From contig CM033111.1 of assembly GCA_019321725.1 (NCBI GenBank), positions 682,001 to 746,000 on the forward strand: a stretch of DNA of 64,000 nucleotides. The letters are read 5' to 3'. The notes under the pieces were generated by a model. It saw nothing but the letters and a program-made list of their open reading frames with translations. It had not been told where the DNA came from and did no database searches. Position numbers and translations under genes: made by a program. Shown here in pieces: positions 30,770 through 44,500 of the stretch. Positions within the stretch are counted from its first letter, which is position 1, and each line of letters begins with the position of its first letter. Source of the DNA: Paulownia fortunei (taxonomy: Eukaryota; Streptophyta; Magnoliopsida; Lamiales; Paulowniaceae).

Positions 30770-31090
30770 GTGCATGTTTGGGAGCACTTTTGAAATGAAA
30801 GTCCATCCATAAAATGAACTTTTTAATATGGATTTGTTTAAAAAGTACTTATAAGTATTTATAAGTACTGTTAAGTGTTTGGTAAAAATGTACTTTAATG
30901 CCTATTTATTAGAAGTGTAAGAAAAGAAATTCAAAAAACACAATTTTACACTTCTCCAAAATGGACTTTTGGAGAAATGACTTATTTTAAAAGTTCATTC
31001 AAATATAATTATCAAATATATAATTTTTTTACAAATGAATTTTTATTCCTAAAAATCCATTTGGAAAGGGTTTCCAAACACCCTCTAAAT
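30770..31090. mobile_element. Possible hAT-type MITE
   Basis: The left end reads GTGCATGTTTGGGAGCACTT. The right end, on the opposite strand, reads GAGGGTGTTTGGAAACCCTT. Both carry the TGTTTGG core common at plant hAT MITE ends. The ~320-bp AT-rich interior is non-coding and has a small internal palindrome (AAGTACTTATAAGTATTTAT). I could not find a clean 8-bp target duplication. Confidence 0.4.
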
Positions 31091-32816
31091 TTCTAATATA
31101 ATACTATGTAATACTTTAGGGCCATGTTTGGGAAACTGGATTGGGCTGGAAAAAATATATAATCAAGGCGCATCAAGTGTTTGGAGTTTTTGATACGGAC
31201 CCATGATAACTTCCTGGCCCGCAAAATAATCCTTCAGGTGTTGCCAAGAGGTGTTATTACATAATCCTTAACACTGGGCTTGGATCCACAAAATTTGTAC
31301 TTCCATTTGTGCCCTTCAGATTCAACGAAAAATGACCAAACTAACCCTCTTGGCACCTATATTAACACGATTGCCCACTTATTTAAACTCCAAAACACGG
31401 CTGAAGCTGTGCGTATCAGCTGGCGGAACCCTAGCTACACTGAAGTATTCTTCTTCTGGCAAATTTCTGCATTTCTGATATTGAAAGATAAGAAAAACCC
31501 GTTTTCATACATAAACAACAATTGTTTTCTGAAAATTGTTTCACCTGGAAATCTGTTTCACTCGGAAAACACAATTGTTGCTGGAAATTTTGAGGTGCAA
31601 GGGAGCAGCGTTTTGGTTTGCACGAATAGCTGCCCAGCTGGTTCTTCAACAGGGAATGCAAACCTGGAGTATTTGTGTAGAAGCTGTGTACTGATACCAG
31701 GAAGTTAGCTTGGGTGTTTACGAGGTGTGGGGGTTGGAGGAGTAAATTTGGTTTCTAGAGTTTCTCGTCTCTCTACCAAGATCACTGCACAGCATATGCA
31801 ATTTATTGTTAGTCGTTTTGCCGCTTCCTTTTTCTTATAAAGAGCAATTTAGACATTTTGAGTACTATCCTAATTTATCCTTTCTGTCAAACAAAAAATT
31901 ATTAATATTACATAATTTTCATTTTTCTAATAATACAATCCAAACATAAAACTTACAGCTATTATATAATATTGATGAATAATGTAATCTTTATTTAACC
32001 GATCAATCTTAACTATCTTGTCCATATTCCCAAGCGAGGCCATGATCCCTTTTTTATGGTGCTACGGACAGAACGAAATTTGAACGAAGGAGAACAAACA
32101 TTGGATTATCCATCATGAAAATTACATATGAATAGCGACAATGAGAGTCGGGTTTTTGCACTCTATATGTTGATACGTGACAACAATGACACAGAGGGGG
32201 AGGGGGGGGGGGGGGGGTGTGGGATGAACTTTTTGAAAGGGGGAATGGGAAACTCAACACTAATGCTAATATCTCGCCAATCATAGAATTTAATTGACAA
32301 TAAATGAACGATGAATACACCTAATTCAACTTTAATGCCTTCCAGAGCAACAACCTTAAACCTAATCAATCAACAATGCCTGGTTTCCTAGAAGCTGTTT
32401 TTTCTGGAATAATCTTTAAGGAAGTGAGATGGCAGAAGAAAAATTTGAAGGTCGTGTTTTTCTTCAATGGTTTGTGCTATGCTTGACTTTCTCCAAACTT
32501 CAAGATCATGGAAAATGGATTTCCTGATCAGAGAGGCTTGCTAGATATCCAACAAGAAAGAAGTTCATACACATAATCATGGCACAGGGGAAATTTTTTT
32601 ATTTTCATTCTCATTTAAAATCCACAGGGGAAATTCTGTAACAATTACAATGAGAGATATAAGATATGAAACTGCGGAGCCAAGCTGCTGCAGTAACAGA
32701 ATTTATTCTAGAACTAGATCATAAAGTAGCCCAAGAAGACAGAAAGTAAGAAGTAGAACAATGCTTCATGATCAAAAACTTAATATAGGGAGCTCTTGTA
32801 ACACAAGCAGAAGCCA

Positions 32817-35347
<2,531 letters not shown>

Positions 35348-35454
35348 TAGTCTAGAAACAGGAAATGAAAACTGAGTTCTGAGAGAATGTATGTGATGAG
35401 AAAAATGCTTAAATGCAGATAAGAGTTTATGGAGAAAAGTGCAAATTGGGGGGG

Positions 35455-35466
35455 CTTATTTAAAGG
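35455..35466 (-). promoter_or_regulatory. Candidate TATA box of GAPC
   Basis: On the minus strand this reads CCTTTAAATAAG, about 110 bases upstream of the GAPC start codon. That distance suits a plant TATA element followed by a short leader. Assigned by motif and position only. Confidence 0.35.
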
Positions 35467-35870
35467 TGCTTAAAGACGGTTTAGTGGAAACCGGTGGGAG
35501 AGGTTTTCTTTTCTTGGGGAAAAAGAAAAGAAAAAACAAAGATTTCAATGGAGAACCCAAAATTGGAATTTGTGCGTGGAAAATTGAATTCTTTTATTTA
35601 TTTTTCCCTTTTATTTAATTTAAGAATTCTTTTGGGAAATTTCAAGGGCTAGCTGTACCGGCAATTATTTATTCTTGGGTGACAAGTCAGGATTTTCCAT
35701 TGACTGTGGTTATTATTGTTGGCATTAAAAAGGAAGTAGTCATTTTTTTTTTTTCCTTTTTTTCATTTTAGCAAATCATAATTAGTTTTTAGTGTTTTAA
35801 CATTGGACTCTAGGACCCTTGTTGTTATATGGAAAATATGAAATAGATTTGACTTTGGACCTAAGTATTC

Positions 35871-35936
35871 AAAGTTGAAATCCTCCATTAGTATCATTTT
35901 TCAAAAGTTGAAATCCTCCATTAGTATCATTTTTCA
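35871..35936. repeat. Perfect 33-bp tandem duplication
   Basis: Two identical 33-base units begin at 35871 and 35904, each starting AAAGTTGAAATCCTCC. They lie about 0.5 kb upstream of the GAPC start codon. Confidence 0.92.
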
Positions 35937-37255
35937 AGATAAAAACTTTGTTTTGCTTTTGTCTCCTCTTGGATTTATTAAAATATGCGGATTACTGAAT
36001 TTGTGACCTGCGTGTAAGTTGAGTTTATGTTTAAATTTACTAGCAGACGAACTAGAAGAGAGATAGTTCATTTTCATAATTAATTAAGTCAAGATTGAGA
36101 CTCATAAATTATAAAAAATATATGTAGATTATTTTTTAATCATAAAAAAGGGAAGTGGAATTTGACCCGGCATATGACACGAGTACATGTAATCCATAAC
36201 ATTGTCTGACAGCTATAGTTGGAAGTTAGATCACATGTTTTGTGGCCATGTTTTAATGAGTTTCTACAATCTTTTTAGCGGGGTTTCTTGTGACTTTTCA
36301 TTCTCAATGCATGATCACATATCTACTCTTCTTAACGGGGAAATAAGAAAAAAAACAACACCACAAACTTATACAATTTTGTCATACATCTCAATTAATT
36401 ATCATAACATATAATTTTCCATTTTTAACTTTCTACTCTATGGGATTTTACTTTTTTTTTCTTACATTTAATTGAGTTTTTAATATTTGAGAGAATGAAT
36501 CGAGTCAAGTCTTTATTTTATTTTTATTTTTTTTCATATTTGTACACATAAACTCAGCAAATTATCATCATAAATACTTCGTACAGGGACATTCAAGCTT
36601 TCAATGATTGATCGAATTATATACCTTTTTTACAAAGTATGTAATAAGAAAATCGATCTATTTATTTATTTTTATTTTTATTGTGTGTGTGGTGCCCAAA
36701 ACAACTAGTGGAAAGGCAAGGAATCCTGCATCATTAAGACTTCACATAATTATGATCAAGCTTTTTTCTATCGGTTAGAACCTCACTCGCTCCCAAGTGA
36801 ATTCTTTCGTAACACCTTTTTTGTGCTTAATAAAATCTTTAATTAGTCAAAAAAAATAAAATCGTTCTCCTATAAATTAAATTATTAAGATTCGCAGGTT
36901 TTAATTGAAAAAAAAGAAGAAAAAAATAGAAAGGAAAAGCAAACATTATATTATCACAATTTTTATTATTCTTTTGTCAGAGATGGTTATTTATTTAATT
37001 ATGTCTATTTATTTAATTATATCAAGTAGCACTTTAGTATATGCTTTTTCTTTTTGGCCTTTCGGTAGGTGTATGCGAGCATGACTTTTGACATCACTAT
37101 GTACGTTATATTTTTACACTTTCTTCATTTTAAAAGCGGGGCTTTCTTTTATATATTGGCCTTATTATGTTGTCGGCCCAAGTTTGGTAGGCTTTCTTTT
37201 GTGAATTTCTTTATGTTTAAAGTGGCCCACCTGCTCAAAAGAGAAATGAATAAAA

Positions 37256-37329
37256 TGGCGTCGCCCGGACTCGAACCGGAGACCTTCAGTGTGTTAGACT
37301 GACGTGATAACCAACTACACCACGACACC
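37256..37329 (-). tRNA. tRNA-Val (anticodon AAC)
   Basis: On the minus strand the sequence folds as a 74-nt cloverleaf. The acceptor stem GGTGTCG pairs with CGACGCC (one G-T pair), discriminator A. The D-arm contains GTAGTTGGTTATCAC. The anticodon stem TCAGT/ACTGA encloses the loop CTAACAC with anticodon AAC. The T-arm has TTCGAGT, and CCA is not encoded. This is a nuclear-type tRNA gene without intron. Confidence 0.95.
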
Positions 37330-38240
37330 TCAGACGATTGCTCGTTTCACTGAAATTTACCTGAATCGTACCATACCCAGTGGACCCAATTCCCCCGACC
37401 CCACCTCTAAAACATCTATTAACTGAGAGTAGGCTATTCATGGGCCACATGATTACAGACCCAATACAGCAAGAAGAGATACATCAAAAAAGCCCAATTT
37501 TGTATATCTGAGACGTCGTTGAATCCCAGTCCAATATATAAAAGCTGATAACGAAGCCCAGTCCACTATGCCCAGAACCTAAATTGCAAGCAATTACTGA
37601 CATTTCATATGTTGATAACTTGATGTTTCAATCTACATTGCCTTATTATGTTGTAATTAAGATTTTACAAGTTGTTTTTATTTATTATGTAATATTCATG
37701 GACGACAAAATATTAAAAGAGTCCTTTTAATGCAAGAGATTGTAATAACAAAAGTCGATGCTATATTTATTATTTTAATTTGTCATAGTGTTATTAATGC
37801 AACATTTGTAACATATTTTTCAATAGTATGAATCATTCGTAATAAAGACTATAATATTTTATTATTGATCTATTTATCATATAATAAATTTAAATAAATT
37901 TGACCCAAAATTCAATGTTCATCATATTTTAAGATGCAAAATTTAAAAATATTCCGACCGTTATCCCCAACCCCACTTAGCCCCCCACTAAGCAAAACCA
38001 ATGAAGAACTAGCCGTTGCATTTTCACATATTTCTCTATTTCTACTATCAAAATCGAAAATCTAAGAACCCATTTTCTTGCTATTTATGCTGAACTAATT
38101 GCAATTCCGAAGCCTTCAAGTTGATAATCAGTTTGCCGTTACCAAACCCAAGTAATATCATCGCTTGTTTTCACGAAAACAAATCTTTGGTTTGATTGCA
38201 AATAAGATTTCAAGATTCTAAGTGAAAACCGGTGCTTCAA
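37330..38240 (+). other. MAD2 upstream region
   Basis: Non-coding. AT-rich between 37.6 and 37.95 kb, followed by a C-rich patch (about 37.97-37.99 kb) and the likely leader. Three CCGTT motifs in the last 290 bases are listed separately. Confidence 0.5.
37958..38140 (+). promoter_or_regulatory. Cluster of three MSA-type (AACGG/CCGTT) motifs upstream of MAD2
   Basis: CCGTT occurs at 37958-37962, 38013-38017 and 38136-38140, which is 283, 228 and 105 bases upstream of the ATG. AACGG is the core of the mitosis-specific activator element bound by MYB3R factors in plant G2/M genes, and MAD2 is such a gene. The flanks match the longer consensus only partly. The transcription start is unknown, so the third copy may lie in the leader. 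Confidence 0.4.
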
Positions 38241-39520
38241 ATGGCTTCAAGAACCGCAACAAAAGACATAATCACTCTTCGAGGATCAGCCGCTATTGTC
38301 AGTGAATTCTTTGGTGTGCCCTCTTTTCCTTCTTCATATTTTCCTTCACTTGTTACAATTGATTTTTCTTTCTTAAATTTGTGGTTTTTTGTGTTGACCA
38401 GTTTGTGCATTTTTTTTTATTTTTTTTTGGGAAACCCTTTTCAGGTTATGCTGCAAATAGGTAAGAATCTAAAATTTCTTTTGTATTGCCTTTTCATTAC
38501 TTCATTTTCGGGTAATTGTTGTGGGCTTAGAGATGGGCTTTTGATTGAGGAAAATTTTCAGTATTCTGTATAATCGTGGAGTTTATCCAGAAGAAAGTTT
38601 TGCAAAGGTGAAAAAATATGGGCTTCCGTTGCTGCTTACTCAAGATGAAGGTGTCAAATCCTTCATTTCAAACCTAACTTCTCAGCTTTCTGGTAATTTT
38701 CAGTTTCTTTCATATGAAATATTTAACCTATTTTTTTTTTAATGAGATGGGATATGTATTTGGAAGTGGGAACTCATGGGTTTATTTAATGGAGTAATCA
38801 TATGGTGACTTTTTTGAAGAGTGGCTGGAAGCTGGGAAGCTACAGAGGGTAGTTCTGGTTATTATGAGCAAGGCCAGTGGTGAGGTTTTAGAGAGGTGGA
38901 ATTTCAGTATCGAGACGGATAGTGAGGTCGTTGAGAAGGGGTAATTTAATCTTCATATGCAAGATTTGAATCAGTTTCTTTAGATGGCCAAACTTTTAAT
39001 GGTTAGCATGTTTGTGAAATTGGAATCTGCTTTACAGAGTTTCAAGGGAGAAGAGTGACAAGGAAATTATGAGGGAAATTCAGGCAATCATGAGGCAGAT
39101 TGCTTCCAGCATTACATACTTGCCATGCCTTGACGAACCCTGTAAGAGTCATGTGAATACATTTGGCTATAAAATTTGTGAAGGGGGGTCTCTTGGAATC
39201 ATGATTTTCTAGACGAATGTAATCGATATGGTTTGAGTTCACTGCAGGTATATTTGATGTTTTAGCGTACACGGATAAAGATTGTGCAGTCCCATTTACG
39301 TGGATTGAGAGCGATCCTAAGTTGATTGCTAATCCACAGATGGTGAAATTGCATTCTTTTGATACCAAGGTAAAAAACTCTGCAGCCTAATTCTGGTGGG
39401 AAGTAAATCTTGTTAACCTATTCTGTAATCTGATGCGACCGAGTTTTGTCTTGTGTTATGCAGATTCACAAGGTTGACACGTTGGTATCATACAAAAACG
39501 ACGAGTGGGATGAGCCGTGA
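38241..39520 (+). CDS. MAD2: Mitotic spindle checkpoint protein MAD2 (7 exons)
   Basis: HORMA-domain protein that binds MAD1 at unattached kinetochores and sequesters CDC20, which delays APC/C activation until chromosomes are attached. Exons: 38241-38313, 38445-38460 (a 16-nt microexon), 38562-38692, 38820-38940, 39038-39141, 39248-39369 and 39464-39520. They total 624 nt and 207 residues, the usual MAD2 size. The order of landmarks is TLRGSAAIVSEFFGYAANSI, LYNRGVYPEESFAKVKKYGL, EWLEAGKLQRVVLVIMSKAS, EVLERWNFSIETD, and a C-terminal safety-belt segment (FTWIESDPKLI ... HKVDTLVSYKNDEWDEP). Phases match at every junction and the gene is complete. Confidence 0.97.
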
Positions 39521-40577
39521 ATTCGCATGCATCACTTCAGATATTCATCCTTGAGTAGTGTAAACAGTGAATCAATTGATTCGCATTTTGTAACTCAAGT
39601 GCGTGAGACATGAATTGTGGGGTGAATCTTGTGAATCATTGATTCACATTTTGTTTTTAGTTGGATTATTAATGTATGTTCATTAGTGTTTGCAAATGCC
39701 AAAAATTTGAAGTATTTTCCCCCAACATTTTACATTGTATTATACATGCTTTCTTGTTTGATATACTTTGCTTGTATCCCCTTTCTTGGGGCTGAAATCT
39801 TGGGGTTACCATTTTGCAAAAAGTAAGCAAACAAACAGAACCCCTTATTGTCAGTTTCTCTTAGATCCTCTCTGCAACGATCACAATCTCTGTGTGGCAG
39901 CAAAAGAATTGCCATAGAGAAAGTTTCAACTTTTGTATTGCCTATAAGACTTGATTCTGAAAATCTGGGATGCGGAAATTGCATTCTTTTTTTAATTGAA
40001 GTCATATCAGCAGCTAAGTCTAATTGTAGAGGGACGAGCAATATAACTTCTTGCAATGTTTTTGCTGTCTCCTAGATTCTGTCTAGGACTTGAACACATA
40101 TGCAGCAAATCATAGGTTGGAATTGGAACCGCAACATCAGTTTTCGTTCATCATCGTTAATTCAAATCACATGTATTAGCTGTACAAGTATGGAATATTT
40201 GGAAACCGCACACACATTATGAAGTTCTTTTTCTGATTCAAAGAGTTGTTTTTTTATGAATGTCTATCATTCATACCTCTCAATTTGCAAATTAATCTAT
40301 GTGAACTTACACAAATGGTAAGTTCCAACTTTTGTTAGCTCCATGAACTATAACTCTCTACCTAGTACTTTCTCTCAATGCACACTTGAAAAAGAATCAC
40401 CTTAGAAATCTGTCATGGGATGGGACTCTTGTAGAATTAAAAGCATCCTCAGACCTTAAAATGTAACCTTGTATCTGACAATAGTTATCGGTTTTGCTAT
40501 GAAAAAGAATTCAACTCAAACAGAAGATTTGAGAAAAAAGAGAAAAAATATTAGCTGGCTTAAAGTTTACTGGGAGT
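39521..40577. other. MAD2 3' flank and spacer to tRNA-Trp
   Basis: The first few hundred bases should be the MAD2 3'UTR. No other gene is seen. Left of the tRNA, A6 at 40543-40548 reads as TTTTTT on the tRNA strand and would serve as RNA polymerase III terminator. Confidence 0.5.
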
Positions 40578-40649
40578 TGAACCCGACGTGAATCGAACAC
40601 GCAACCTTCTGATCTGGAGTCAGACGCGCTACCATTGCGCCACGGATCC
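40578..40649 (-). tRNA. tRNA-Trp (anticodon CCA)
   Basis: On the minus strand a 72-nt cloverleaf is seen. The acceptor stem GGATCCG pairs with CGGGTTC (one G-T pair), discriminator A. The D-arm contains GGCGCAATGGTAGCGC. The anticodon stem GTCTG/CAGAA region encloses the loop ACTCCAG-type with anticodon CCA. The T-arm has TTCGATT. No intron and no encoded CCA tail. Confidence 0.95.
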
Positions 40650-41582
40650 AGCTTCTTTGTTGTTTTCACTACATTATGACCAGGGTGAACATTGGACGGC
40701 ATCACGTATGTTAATGGAATCAAATTCTCTATTTTATTTGATATTAAATATAGTAATTTTCTATTTCATAATGGAGTCCATATTCTCTATCTCATTTGAT
40801 ATTAAACATAGTATATTATTTCATCAATACCATATATATTAATGATGTCGTATATATCAATATACACACGAGGCATGTATTGATAAATTAAATCATGAAA
40901 TACCAAAAAATCTTTATTTATCCCTATTTTAGGTTTTGTTAAAGAATGATGCACACCCATTTTCATTCTTGTCAACATTGAGGTTACATAGGGATCTAGA
41001 CTTTTAGTGAGAAAGTAAAAAAAGAAAAGCATGAAAAACAATTTCCATCACATGGGTTCTAAATATTCTTTGAATGTCATGAAAAAACACATAAAATAGA
41101 TGTATAAATCAATATATACCTTACATAACTTAATATTTATATGCCTACAAACACTTCCTTCACATTTTCCTTCAAATCCAAAGGAGGAAAACATTTTCTC
41201 TAATATTTCAACATAACCTTAGGAGAAACATGAAAGAGGGCTCCATTCCAAGGGGAATATATTATCTGCATTTCCAAGGTTTGGCATTTTAAATATAAAG
41301 CAATTTGTCAACAGAAAATGATGACTCATATAGTACTTTTTTTTTAAACTATAAGTGAAATTACTTGGCATTCAACAAAATTCCATATTCACAACCATGA
41401 GTTTCAAGGATAAGGGGTGTGAGTGCGTTTTGTACAAAAAGAATTAGCTCCACATTTTCATATAAAGCACCCCACTTCAAAAGATACACACTTGAGCAGG
41501 ATCATGCTAAATAAAGGGATGCTTTTCTATCACATGAGCTTTTTGGCACAGGCGAAAGTTGAAACGATGCCATGGTCTGATT
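40650..41582. other. Spacer between tRNA-Trp and the 3' end of the GT-1 gene
   Basis: No gene is seen. The stretch from about 41.2 kb to 41.58 kb may be the 3'UTR of the trihelix gene. A short direct repeat of ATTTGATATTAAA(C/T)ATAGTA lies near 40.74 and 40.80 kb. Confidence 0.45.
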
Positions 41583-44500
41583 TCAGTTGACACCACGATA
41601 TATAGCTCCAGGGCAGAGCTCATCCATACTATCGACATTTCGATATCCATTGTACTCTCTCAGACAAGTCCAGCCACGACGGGTGAGGAAGTCACGAAAA
41701 TCATCTTCTGTGTAAAAGGTTTTGTCCTCTGTGTGTACTGGCAAGGGATCTGACTCCTCGTAGAAACAAACTTTTATTGTCAGGCCTGCAATCAGGAATG
41801 TCATTTTCAAATAATGCCCTACATAATAACATGGAACATGAATCCATTCAAGGTGAAAATATCATCCTCATGCAATACAGCAACTACGACAATGCCTTAA
41901 CAATTTTATAGGTAGACAGATACTTGATATGCCCAACTTGTGTAGAAGAAATCGTAATTATTACAGATCTGAAATAATAACGAGCATCAGTACTCTTTGT
42001 TTCTTCTAGATGATCCCATAAAGAGAACTTCAAACAGCCATCATCATTACGTAAGTCAATTAGAGTTTTATGTCATGCACAACTCTACCTTCATCAACAT
42101 GAAGAGTGTAGTTTCCCAGAGGCATATCTCTGTCCAGTGTTCGAACTACATTATCTTCATCTTCCAACCAAAATGCACGCTTCGTCCTTAACCTGAAAGC
42201 AGATTTGATAGTTTCCTTGATGGCATCAGCACTGCCATCGATCCCTATTCTCTTAGTATAATCCCCCAATTTAACTGTTATCACCCTTCCATCATATGTA
42301 TTAGTCTGTTCACCTGCCAAAAAAGGAACAATATTCAGTTAAATAAGAACTCAAAACTAAAATTTAATATCGCTTTTCAAGTTTCTTATTTCACCAAACA
42401 GCTGCCCCAAATTTCAGTGAAATAGCCGGAGAGTCATTCGCTTCTGAAACACATTGTGTATCATGAAGCACTTTTAAAAGATACATTACATAATTGATTA
42501 AAGTTTACATGTTCTAAACACAATGTGGACTAACCACTTCCAGGAGTCTCCCTGGACCAATTCCAAGGAGAAACTCCACTTGCTCCAACAGCATCAGCAG
42601 CAGTGATGGCAAGAGGGTGCCCATCATGATCCAAACGTCTTTCTAAATTGAGTGTTGACCTGCCATTAGCTGAGTGCCAAGGATTTACCAAAATATTTTC
42701 AAACTCATCATTAGGAAAGAGGGCATTCTCTGAGGAGCATTTCATTCAGAAAAGTTGATAAAACAAACCTTGATAAATGGATGCATATTTACACTAGAAC
42801 ATGCTAAAACGAGTTTACAATAACACTGCAGGATAACAAATTTGAGTCATACTCAGAAATTTTGAGGTTCATAAGTTTTCAATCTCATGTCTTGCACAGT
42901 TTTTGCATACATTCAGGAATGGAAATAAAAAAATTGGATGTTATCCCTCTTATTAAAATCAAAGATTATCCCTATAGCTTAACATATTATAATTTCTAAG
43001 CAACCTTTTCTCCACTCTACTCCAGAAAAAAAGGCCCTTGAATAAAGAAAGATAATCCAGCAGACAGAGATTTGAGCCCAAAATGATGTTATACTTGGAA
43101 GAAAAAGATGGTTTCACAGGTGACCATTGACAGAACAAGCAAGGAAATGATTTCATTATGCAAACTGGATAGCTAAACGGCTATTTGCCATATAGAGCTC
43201 ATTAGATTGCAACTAAATGTAACAAATGAAAAGGATAACTAATAGGGTTCAAGTTCTTAGTAGGGAAAATGCGTGTTACAAAGCTAGACTGATGACAAAA
43301 TTAAAATTGTCTCTCGTCAAACAGGAAAAGGTGAGGATCAATACCACCATTAATGTAAGTAAATTCACATTTACAACATTGGAAAACCTAAACATTAAAA
43401 CAGGGCATGTATACAGTTAAACAAAATAGAGAGCCAATAATGTGGTCTGTCAGGTATGCGATATTCGAGGGATATATCAACTAAAACCTGAGTTTTGTCA
43501 GGGAATCATTCAATGGCAAGAACAAAATAAGAAGACCCTCTAGTATTCTTTTCAAAGCTAAACTCCTGTGTGAAATGATACTGAATATACTAGGTTTACT
43601 TGAATATACCAAAAGATTATCTTTAATCTTTTACACGATAAATTAGCAATAGATCTCTCAAAGGATAATCCTAGAACCCCTATTTTTTTTGGCTTTTCCC
43701 GTTTTCCCAAATCACGTTGATCAAAAAATTTCGTGAACTGTGACTGTCGAGGTCAGGCATGAGATAGAGCACTTCTTTCCATTTCTTTATTTTTTTTCCT
43801 GTTACTGAAAAACTGCTCAGGAGTCTTTATACCAGATTTAGCATAATGAGTATGGAGCAGCACTCTCATGATTAATGATAATCTTCCAGACAGCTAGAGG
43901 ATCGGACTTGGGTGTTTTAGGCAATGGATTATTGTGTCGTTAGTTGCCAGCCATCTGCATTGGACACAATCAGAGACTCGATAATCAGGCCAATTTGATC
44001 TCTCTCTCTCTCTCTCTCTCTCTTGCAGAGTGGGCCAAAATTTTCTTTTTTCTGTTTAGGTATAAATCTTTGGAGAATACAGCGAGGAATGGCAAATGTT
44101 GTTACTTCATTAAAACGCACACACATATAAGATTACATGAAGTAAGGAGAAAACTAAAATCCAAGCATCCTCAAAATACTAACTTTTGCAATAAAGCTGA
44201 GGAAGAATACAAAATTTATTAGAATAAAGAAAGTACGCAGAACTTTACAGATATACCTTCATAATTATGACTTTTAGCTGAAAAATCAATACTTATAGCA
44301 AAATCCAATTTACAAATGTATGCTGATAGGACAAATGACCGCAATTCAACTAAAAGAAAGTTACCAAATCTAAAAGTGTGTGAAAACCGTATGACTAGTA
44401 GCATACCTTCCACAGGTCCAAAAGTAAGACTGGTGTCATCAATACCTGCAGAGGCCAAATTATATGCAGACATTAATGCAATTCATAGAATTCAAAATCA

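Larger units (their letters stand above)
26686..32816. other. Gene-poor 6-kb intergenic region
   Basis: No gene is recognised. The left part (26.7-27.1 kb) should be leader/promoter of the ankyrin gene. Repeats listed separately are a C21/(TC)n tract, a palindrome at 27.5 kb and a MITE-like element at 30.8 kb. A G16 run sits at 32202-32217. The segment at 32.5-32.8 kb is likely GAPDH 3'UTR. The 142-residue open frame at 31280-31708 has no recognisable protein features. Confidence 0.5.
35348..37255. other. GAPC upstream region and spacer to tRNA-Val
   Basis: AT-rich, no gene seen. It holds the GAPC promoter, a 33-bp tandem duplication (35871-35936), and several TTTATT-type low-complexity stretches. 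Just left of the tRNA, AAAA at 37252-37255 reads TTTT on the tRNA strand, a minimal RNA polymerase III terminator. Confidence 0.5.

Noticed and set aside
31280..31708. 142-codon plus-strand open frame
   Set aside because: No recognisable domain, biased composition and no splice or promoter context. It may lie in a repeat, since TGTTTGGGAAACTGG near 31126 looks like a hAT-type end, but I found no convincing partner terminus.
32202..32217. G16 run as a functional quadruplex
   Set aside because: A single homopolymer in intergenic DNA with no gene context. Similar runs at 15304 and 27168 suggest ordinary microsatellite expansion.
42670..42745. Longer version of GT-1 exon 3 starting at an earlier AG
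   Set aside because: It keeps the frame but adds residues not seen in the family. The acceptor at 42669 gives [15 protein letters not shown], which matches GT-1.
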